DNA of 64,000 bases, from NCBI GenBank assembly GCA_030435675.1, contig CM059623.1, forward strand, positions 13,548,092 through 13,612,091, written 5' to 3'. Below the pieces are notes generated by a model. It had not been told where the DNA came from. It did not search any database and saw only the letters and a program-made list of their open reading frames with translations. Made by a program: the position numbers and the translations under genes. This stretch comes from Steinernema hermaphroditum (lineage: Eukaryota > Nematoda > Chromadorea > Rhabditida > Steinernematidae). Each line of letters begins with the position of its first letter. The stretch's first letter is position 1. This document shows positions 56,101-64,000 of this stretch, in pieces.

Positions 56101-59074
56101 GCGCTGCAATTAATCCTGCAACTCCATTTCCCACAATAACCTCACAAATTGCCACTCGGCAGGCCAGAAATCAATCCGCGTTTGACGTCATCACGCACTC
56201 CAGCCAACCTCAAGTGTTCACACACCCCGTCAAAGGTCACCAGTTCCGCCACACACGCGACATGCACGCCTAAAACACTCGAACGTTCCATGCATTTCGA
56301 AAACTCGCGTCGCGTGGTCGAACTCGTTTAATTAGCCTCTCGAAGCCTGAGGCGGACATGTTTGTCTCCGAGGGTCGCCGACGTCAATCCCCGTTGGCCG
56401 ACGAGGGGCGAGTCTTTCCGCGGCGGCGCTTCCCTGATGAGGCGCGCGTAAACAATAAATTATGCGGCCATAAAACTGAAGCGAAAAGTGGCCGTGGGCC
56501 GAATTTGTAAACATGCGCGATTCGGTGAAGCGAACGAAAAGGCATTTGGGCAAAAAACGAGCGCGTCGGTGGCTAGACCAAAGAGTGAAGTTACGGTAGC
56601 GACGTAGCGTCTGGCCTAGAAATAGGAGACGAGACGTCATGTCGACTAATTGTGGATGAGTGGGATGGTCAGCTGTGGAAAGACGAGCGACCGGCCTTCG
56701 GGTGTGGCTGTGGTTCGTGGAAAACTCGGGGTTGATGTTACTCGGGGTTGTTGATGTTATGAGTTTGTTATGAGTGTCTCGATTTCAATGACGTCAAAAC
56801 GAAAATGATTTCCAGTTGTGTGACTTCAGCGCCGTTTTGAGTAAAAAGCTAAAACCTTGCTGGGACGCGTGGCGGAAAAGGTCAATCTTAAATTCATAAA
56901 TTAGGCGTCCAAACCGGAACCACAAAAGCAACTTGTAAGCGGTGGCTTTTGGGGTGGACTGATGACTAGGATTTACAAAAATTGACGTCTTGTTCACTGG
57001 ATTGGACAGTAGAGATGAATAAGATTGCTTAAAGGGACTTCGGAAAACTTCTAGCATGGGTATGTGAAGACCTTACCGGCCGTTTTTAGGTCAACTTCCT
57101 CTTCGAAAGGGTCTGAATGTTGGGTCTGATAAACCGATTTGCGACTGAGATTATCATAGAACTAGACACACTGAAACAAGATACAGCTGAACTGGTACAC
57201 TAGATGGCTAGACCAAGGAGTGGAGTTACTCTACACATAGTGTCTGGATGATGATATGTCATGCCGATTAACAGTGAATGGGATGGCCAAATGTGGAGTG
57301 CCGAACAGCCTTCAGGTGGCGGTGGTTCAGGTATAGATCAAGAGACTCAGGGAGTCCTATTAGCTCTGAACTCTGATGAAGATAGCTATCTATTCAACGA
57401 CTAAAACACCAAAAAAACAGTGGCGAACCCTGTTAACAATTTAAAAAATATAAATTTCAGATTACACCTGCGGTCCAAGGTCCGGATCTCATTTCTGGAG
57501 ACAGCTAAGTACGACTTCACTTCCGTGTATCAAATTTCGCTTTTTAAATTGATAGACGTCCATTTGTTAGTTGTTGAGATACGATAACATTAGGGAACTT
57601 CGGTTAAACAATAACATTCTAGTCCCATCTACATGTATACGAGGGGACCCTGGAACTAAAGAGGTGAGTCAGTGTTCCTAGCTTCCCATTGCGTAGGTTT
57701 TGAAATGGATCCTGCCACGAAGCCATAAGTGGATGAATATCTAGGACATAAGTCACTTGGTGCTTCCTCTGGAAGACTGCGGACACTACTAGGACTTCGA
57801 CTAGCAAGAGTCAGATCGAAGTACGTCTCTTACTTCCTACTGCTATCAATGGAAGTATTCAAGAATATCACCTAGAAAATGCATGATAGGTAATCATCGA
57901 AACGAAATCTGTTGGCTCCCATGTAACACACGTATAACATACATTTCCAAGGTACTTCAAAGGCAAATTTTACATGCTTTATCCACCACTTTAGCCTTGT
58001 AATTCCTATCCCAAATTCCGACATAAACCATAGATAAAGCGCTGTTTTCCGAAGTCCCATATATCCATGCATTTCTCACGATTTTTGCAGGAAACATCCT
58101 GCTGGGAACCACACATCATATATCAAACGTTTCACACATACTTGATCAAAATGTTTAAGGGAGGACCACGCATTTTTCCCATCTCAGCCCTAAGACGACA
58201 CCACGGGGGTCACCACCACCAAAAACACAAAGCGGCGAACTTTGCAAAGGACGCCCCATGGGCACCACTCATTAGCGTTCTATTGAGCCGGCAGCTGCGT
58301 CTCTAAAATTGCCTGATCTCTGGGTGTGTGTGTGTGTTTAGATTGGCGCCCGGCACGCCTAAAACTGGTGGCGGCCATCAGGACCAAAGGTGGAAGTTTC
58401 GGCGAACGCATACTAATGCGCTGCTCAGCGGAGACCGAAAATAGTTTCACGCGAGGGCAGCACAAGGCGCACCCATATCTGGCAGGACCATCCTCTTGGC
58501 GGCGGAGAAGGGACGAGGCGCCGCCTTCTTTTGGCGGCGTGACGCCCCGAGGAGGCGCGGCGCCATCGCAATTAATTGTGATCGATCGGTGTGCCTTTCT
58601 TTTTGATTGTTTTGATGATTGCCTGCCAGGAAGGAGTAATTAGCTAGAGAGGGTAGACAAAGGACGGGAGGGGGAGATGTCGGTGAAGGAGGATTCAAAG
58701 GAGATGACGGGTTAAAAGAGAATGGAAATACACAAATCTACGATAGACTCTTCAGGACCAAAGGGCTTATGTACAAGGAGAAGACATTCTGTACAAAAAG
58801 GTAAAAAAAAATTGATTTTCTTTGTAGTAGATAGCAAATACTCTAGGATGGCACTGTGGTCCTGTCCTAAATGGATACTGTTTGAGTGGAATCAACTCAA
58901 TAATTCTCAACTTTTACTGAACTATTGGGTTGAAACATTGAAACATTGACCGTTTTTAAAAGTGAATGTTTAAAGACCACAAAAACGCTCATTTCACTTA
59001 AAGTATTCACCATTCGATTGCTCAACGTCAGTCGTCTTTTCGGGCAGGATCCGGATCCTTCCTTTTGTAGAAAA
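56101..59074. other. Long intergenic stretch
   Basis: No gene is supported. GC-rich islands lie at 56150-56640 and 58170-58640, the latter after a short (GT)n run at about 58323-58336. The rest is AT-rich. Confidence 0.4.
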
Positions 59075-59462
59075 TCCAAGGCTTGAGGTCAAAAACTGTT
59101 TTGGTCTGATTTTCGACCTCTTTGCCGTGTTCTGCGTGGTTTCCTGTGATGTTTCCATTTATGGATCAGTACAGATGACAGTAAGATAGGCCTGGGAGAG
59201 TGATAGATAAACAGCAAAAAAGAAATCTTTCAGCTCAAAATGGAGAGCCATTCTGAGGGTCAACTTAAAAAAATGCGGTCTCGGGCACTCGTACTTTTTG
59301 AGAATCCGAGGGTCATTTTTCAACATTTCGCCTCTGTTTCTTTAACGCAGAAGTGAACTCGTGGAGCCGGTTTTGTGGGCTTAGTAACAGCTACCTGCTA
59401 GATGTCCCCGTTGTCTGTTATAGTACTTAATCGATTGGAAACGCTCGAATTAACAGCGGTCA
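59075..59462 (+). repeat. Dispersed repeat, copy B (partner 18880-19290)
   Basis: Collinear blocks with copy A, 40 kb away in the same orientation (TTTTCGACCTCTTT, GAGGGTCAACTT, CTTTTTGAGAATCC, TTTTTCAACATTT). Non-coding. Confidence 0.65.
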
Positions 59463-60333
59463 TTTTCAATGTTTCAACCCAATAAAAAAGGATTACTAAT
59501 CAGTTGGGTCTTCAATAGTCTGGATTTAACTCCTCTCTCCGGCATTTTTAGGCCTTCTTTGTGTTGCATACTGACCAGAAATGGACAGCGGCCTGAATCG
59601 TTCGGGGATCCGCATCCGAACCCTACCCGAAAATCCAAAAAAACCTGAAACTCCAATCCGGCCGTACCCGATTAACAAAAGAAGATGATTTTGGATGGTT
59701 CCTATGTAATGTAGTGATTAACAGAATTCTGTATTCCAGTCATCATTTCAGTTCTAGATCTTAAAAAATTCGTAGCTTTATCTTTCAACTCTTGTGAACA
59801 GTTCAATAGGTCTTTCATAGGCCAAATTTCGAAGCGACTTTCACAAAATGTACATGCTCGGCTGACTCCAAAATGCCCTAATTTTCAGTTCCATAACAAA
59901 ATCCTGAAAATCGAAATTTTATGTCCATGGTCCCCACTTATATCCATCGTAATCTCAACCGACAATTTTCGTTTTTATTATATAGCGGAATGAGCAGCGG
60001 AGGCCATACGAAAGAAAGCCATAAACCTTATGCCTCGAGATCAATCTCAATTTGACGTTGACGTCACACGGAGCAGCACCTCATATCAAAGTCATGATAT
60101 CATAACACCCACTCGGATTTGCAGAACATGTCTTTCTGCAGGCAGCCATTTGCCGATTAAGCTTTAAAGCTCAAGAAGCGAGATGACGACGAACAGATGG
60201 TCTTTGTTCGTCTTCAGAAATTGGATTACCAAACATTACTAGAAATTGCCCCAACGGGACTTTATAATGAGAATGGCTTTTGGTGTTCTTCTGTATCCTT
60301 GAGGCTTAATAACTAAGTTCGAAACTTTTCTTA
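59463..60333. other. Intergenic, nothing recognised
   Basis: AT-rich, with only short open frames. Confidence 0.4.
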
Positions 60334-60460
60334 AAAGGGAACCTTCCGAAGTGTTCGCCTCAGATCGGGTTGCAAATTGGCCTGCAGGTAGGCGAATGTT
60401 AACCCCAAAGGGGCGTCGACACCTGACCGTCGAGAAATGCTACCCACTACCCAATCTTTA

Positions 60461-60885
60461 CAAGGGAACTTTCGGCATTTGACCGTTGAAATGCAGACCC
60501 GAAAGATGCAACCAAGACAATGCCCAGCACCCGCCTAGCAATACTCAATTTTTCAATAATGAATTTTAAGCCTATCGGGGATTCGCTAGTTATATTCGGA
60601 TTTCTTGCTTGCATTTTTGACTGGAATTTTTGACATAGAAACGACTGTGAAGACAAACTTGTAGGACAAAAAAAACAAAAAGATATATCGGCAGTTGGGA
60701 GAGCTGAACCACAGTCTACAAACTGGTAGGCGAGAGCTCTACCAGGCCAACCATGTGAGCAGAGCCCAATTTACCAAAAATTTTGCATGCATCACATCTA
60801 CGTTCCCGTAACTTTCGAATGGTGTTTTATGGTCATGTGTGCCGAATTTTAGCTCGCTGTAAGGCCGGTGCGGAAGGTTCCCTTG
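60461..60885. mobile_element. 425-bp CAAGG element with TTA target duplication
   Basis: Left end CAAGGGAACTTTCGGCA, right end (inverse) CAAGGGAACCTTCCGCA, flanked by TTA on both sides (60458-60460 and 60886-60888). A further end AAAGGGAACCTTCCGAAG preceded by TTA lies at 60334 and matches the right end even better, so the real left border may be 60334 with a nested or internal end at 60461. It contains a tRNA-like segment (60690-60765). Confidence 0.7.
60690..60765 (-). repeat. tRNA-like segment (SINE-type relic)
   Basis: On the minus strand TGGCCTGGTAGAGC resembles an RNA polymerase III A box and GGTTCAGCTCTCC a B box, at tRNA-like spacing, followed by T-runs. It does not form a complete cloverleaf. 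Confidence 0.4.
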
Positions 60886-60888
60886 TTA

Positions 60889-61496
60889 GTATTTCTTCGT
60901 TTAGAGGACAAAGAGTCCATAAATTCTTTAGGATAATTGTAAAAAAAAATCAAGCACAGCCAACAAAGAAAATAAAGCCATTGAATGGATGTACCATTTC
61001 ATGGGAATACATTAGATAACCAACTAAAGATAATGTAATTGAATTTCTTTTTTTGACAGTTAAAAATCACGGAGGACTCACTGGGAACGACTCACGAAAG
61101 AGACTCATATTATCCGAAATGCGCTCAATGGTGAAGAAAATCTAATCCAGTTTTTGACCGATTGCCATATCAATAGAGTGGCATAATTATATCGAGCCCA
61201 GTCACGGTCACAATTGATCTGATGATACACTAATTTCTCATTGTTTGCCGATCTTACCCTTCTATTATCTTGTTATTGAGCGAAAAGAAAGACTTTCGAA
61301 CTCAGCGTTCCTTTACCTTGCATAGTTTCTCCTATATAAACGGAGGGGTCCATTTGTGTTATTCTGTAAGCTAGGGAGCGGTCGGTTTCCGACACCAGAC
61401 ACAATAGGGATCTGCGCTGACATCGAACCGACCCCGACCGATTACAAACCGAACACAATCGCAACGAACCACACAGACACTCCTGTTCACTGCCAC
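60889..61496. other. Intergenic, nothing recognised
   Basis: AT-rich spacer between two foldback elements. Confidence 0.4.
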
Positions 61497-61499
61497 TAA

Positions 61500-61817
61500 C
61501 AAGGAAAGGTCCCACGCCGATTCGGCTGAAATTTGGCATGCCAGAGTGTAGCAATACCTGGTAGATTTCATCGGTGAATGGCCTCACAAAACCACAAAGA
61601 AATGCTCAAGAAACTGATAAGATCACCGTATCTTTTGTGATCATCAGGGACATCGTGTTAGGACCTTGCAACTACAGAGGACAAAATCTACTATGAACTA
61701 TAGCTTAGACCCCCAATTCACCGATGAAACCTATCAGGTTCTGCTACACTCTGTCATAACATCCTCCGCGCCAAATTTTAGCCGGATCGGCGTGGTTCAG
61801 TTTGGGACCTTTCCTTG
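61500..61817. mobile_element. 318-bp foldback element with CAAGGAAAGG ends and TAA duplication
   Basis: Starts CAAGGAAAGGTCCCACGCCG and ends with ACCTTTCCTTG; arms share GCCGAT, CGGCT and AAATTTGGC, with a short spacer shift (TTCAGTTTGGGACC on the right). Flanked by TAA at 61497-61499 and 61818-61820. The inner part TCAGGGACATCGTG, then GACCTTGCAACT links it to the element in the tRNA-Lys gene. Confidence 0.9.
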
Positions 61818-61820
61818 TAA

Positions 61821-64000
61821 GCCTCGCCTCGACTATTGACTATCAATAGACTAGAGTGACTTACTTAGTAAAGCTGAAATAACGCATAAGCTAAGAAATC
61901 CAAGTAGAAATGGGCGTAAACTACGTATACGAGAAGAACGCTTTTTAATGTAATGGGGAGTGTCTGTAATGGTGATGCTAATTAAAGCGGAAATGTTTAT
62001 TATTTTGATCCTCTCGGACGTCAAAGTATGTTGGCTATTTCATAAATGACATATTGAGCAAAATGATAACATAACGTCAAATCTACAAAAATTGAAATAA
62101 TTCTGTAGTTGCAGCTGTTCAGATTCTTTCAATTTTTTGTGAACGATAAATATTGGTGTGGCAATTTCGAGATTTGGACGTGCTTTTAGGATGTGGATGC
62201 CTTAACCATTGACTCAGTTATGTCCGGTTTTAGTTCTTGCTCTGGTTCGGTTTTGTGTGGTTAAACAGGCTAATTATTAAATGAATATTATTGGACATTC
62301 AAGGACAGTTATGCTATGCACATATCCGGCTTTTTTTCATAAATAAGTATGATACGACGGTTTCCAAGTTGCCTGCACCGAAATATGAATCATCAACGTC
62401 TAGTGTCTAGTTCACTTAAACGGAAGTGCTTATGTCTTTCCGGTACGTAGTGGCTCGGAGGCTTTCTTCCCTGTTAGTCTGTTTAAACAGGATGTTGCGT
62501 CGCCAACATTTTCATATTAGAATGATGATAGGTCTTCTAACTAAAAATTTGTCAGCAAAAGCACAATTTGAGTGCCGTCTGGAACGAAATCTCCTATAAA
62601 CTCAAATTGGATTTAAGTGTTTTCCCGTTTTCTCCTAAATCAGTTTTCCATTCAGCCTATCAATTCGCCAAAAAGGGCATATCGTCCCACCAAATGGGGG
62701 TTGTTTGCGGAACTCGCCAGTTCGGACAAATCGAAAACTTTACATCATCGAACTGGTTTATTCATGATTTCGTGAGATTTGTGTACTTGGTTGAAGCGGA
62801 AGTGTGAAAGGCTTTCAAAGAAGGAAGATTCGATGGATAGGATATGACGAGGGGTTGTGCCGTGCTATCCATCGGTATGGATCAAATTTTGTATTTGTAT
62901 TAGTCATAGATTGAGTGTAAGAATATACATCCCAGGCCTTGTAGAAGAGGTGACTAATCGCGAGAAGGGGTGATTTTCGGCGTCTTGTGATTGTCGCTTT
63001 AAATGGCGCACCCACTATTCCAGTATCTAGTCAACGAATAACTCATATAATCACCGACCATGAAGATCGCACAAGGATGATGTTGTGCTCAACAAAAAGG
63101 TCTTTTCTTAAAATGCGAGGTCCAAAATCAAAAAATTAGATCGCGCACAGCTTCCGCTACTCATCAGCGATGGTCATTCAGCTAGAAGTCCAAAAATCAG
63201 TGATGATGACCCTCATCTTGGATGCTGAGCACTGCGGAGATTTATTCATGATTGCATGTTCCTGAAGGCGAGGTGCGCGCACTACTTAAAGTGCAGACGT
63301 TATGAAAAATTTAGGTAGTGGAGGTCACACCCATAAACAATGGATCTCGCCCTTTTTGTGCCCATGCGATGGGCCCTAGTGCCCAAGTGAATCAGATCCA
63401 AATAATTGCAACTACAAAACGGTGGCTTACAGAATTTGAAAGAGCTGCAAGAAAGCATAAAAAGCTAAGAATTGGGAGACTCGAACCAAGGACGCTTGCA
63501 TGTTTTTTCCAAGGCCCTGCTGAGATCTATGTAAATGCTGGTGCTTATACCACGGTACTTGACGTCTTGCTGGGAATAGCTCTTTTACTCAACAAACCTT
63601 TTTGCAAAAACGAACAAAAAGCTGAGTTCTTTAGTCTTTGACCCATCAGTCCAGCCCTCATCGGGGATGCCTAGACCAGGCTGCCCTACTAATTTCGGTT
63701 TTTTTTTCTGAACTGAGGGATTTAAACCACAGCAAAGACGCGTACTTATAATCCACCCACTTCGAGTTCATCCTCAGCGCCGTGTACTAAATTATAAACA
63801 TAAGTAACGTTTCACTTCTCTGTATACATTGAAATTCCCTTCACAATCGACAAAGAAAACACCTTTTTAGGATATAGACTCTTTTTAGATGTGCTTCTAT
63901 GGGAAGACCACGTTGAGAGTGACTAAATAATGTGTGTAATTGTATAGTGCTGATTTTCATTTTCCTATTCACACATTTCCAATTATCATATCGTGATGGA
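61821..64000. other. Intergenic to the window end
   Basis: No protein gene is supported. Two weak tRNA-like segments on the minus strand (about 63480-63545 and 63693-63780) are listed as one repeat entry; the rest is AT-rich. Confidence 0.4.
63480..63780 (-). repeat. Two B-box-bearing tRNA-like relics
   Basis: On the minus strand, CCTTGGTTCGAGTCTCCCAA (63479-63498 region) is a good B box and GTGGTTTAAATCCCTCAG (63708-63731 region) a weaker one. The first shares its B box and downstream TCTCCCAA with the segment at 60690. No cloverleaf forms in either. Confidence 0.3.

Noticed and set aside
1..64000. CRISPR arrays, bacterial operons, spliced-leader RNA or 5S rRNA genes
   Set aside because: No direct-repeat arrays with unique spacers; genes are intron-containing nuclear genes. 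I found no spliced-leader RNA, 5S rRNA, U6 or telomere-repeat arrays.

Overview
This is a piece of nematode nuclear genome. The evidence is short GT-AG introns (most 40-60 nt), start codons sitting just behind TTTCAG-type acceptors as expected for spliced-leader trans-splicing, tRNA genes scattered between and inside genes, and animal housekeeping genes with nematode-like spacing. The single-exon protein at 46577-47560 begins MDAVPYNF, which I associate with a large family in Steinernema and related worms. The genus is an inference; the phylum is well supported.

Left part (1-15.7 kb), mostly minus-strand housekeeping genes: the 5' half of a WW-PH RhoGAP (cut by the window edge), NDUFA2 (+), a Dbf4-type regulator of Cdc7 kinase (-), two tandem PGAM5 genes (+), ribosomal protein eS28 (-) and BCKDHA, the E1-alpha subunit of the branched-chain keto acid dehydrogenase (-).

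Middle-left (15.7-26 kb), gene-poor: four tRNA-Lys(CTT) loci, one split by a 498-bp foldback element, tRNA-Leu(AAG) and a dispersed repeat.

Centre (26-37.6 kb), a head-to-tail plus-strand run that could be wholly or partly operonic: a small cysteine-rich membrane protein with three tRNA genes in its first intron, a secreted protein with two related cysteine modules, PDE12 (2'-5' phosphodiesterase/deadenylase family), exocyst subunit Sec10, and an acidic repeat protein. Then come RIOK3 (-), ArfGAP1 (-) and the 26S proteasome lid subunit Rpn6 (+).

Right part (44.5-64 kb), mobile-element rich: a decayed mariner, an MDAVP-family gene, a TTAA-flanked Kolobok-like element with THAP and transposase fragments, several foldback elements with CAAGG termini and TNA target duplications, and two genes: a stand-alone copy of only the C-terminal part of CNOT1/NOT1, and an 82-residue single-pass membrane protein. 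From 53.3 kb to the end I find no convincing protein gene.

Functionally the genes are unrelated housekeeping functions (mitochondrial metabolism, replication control, translation, secretion, Golgi traffic, proteolysis). The least ordinary items are the C-terminal-only CNOT1 paralog, the two-module secreted protein, the exon-encoded repeat protein and the foldback element family with its natural empty site at tRNA-Lys.
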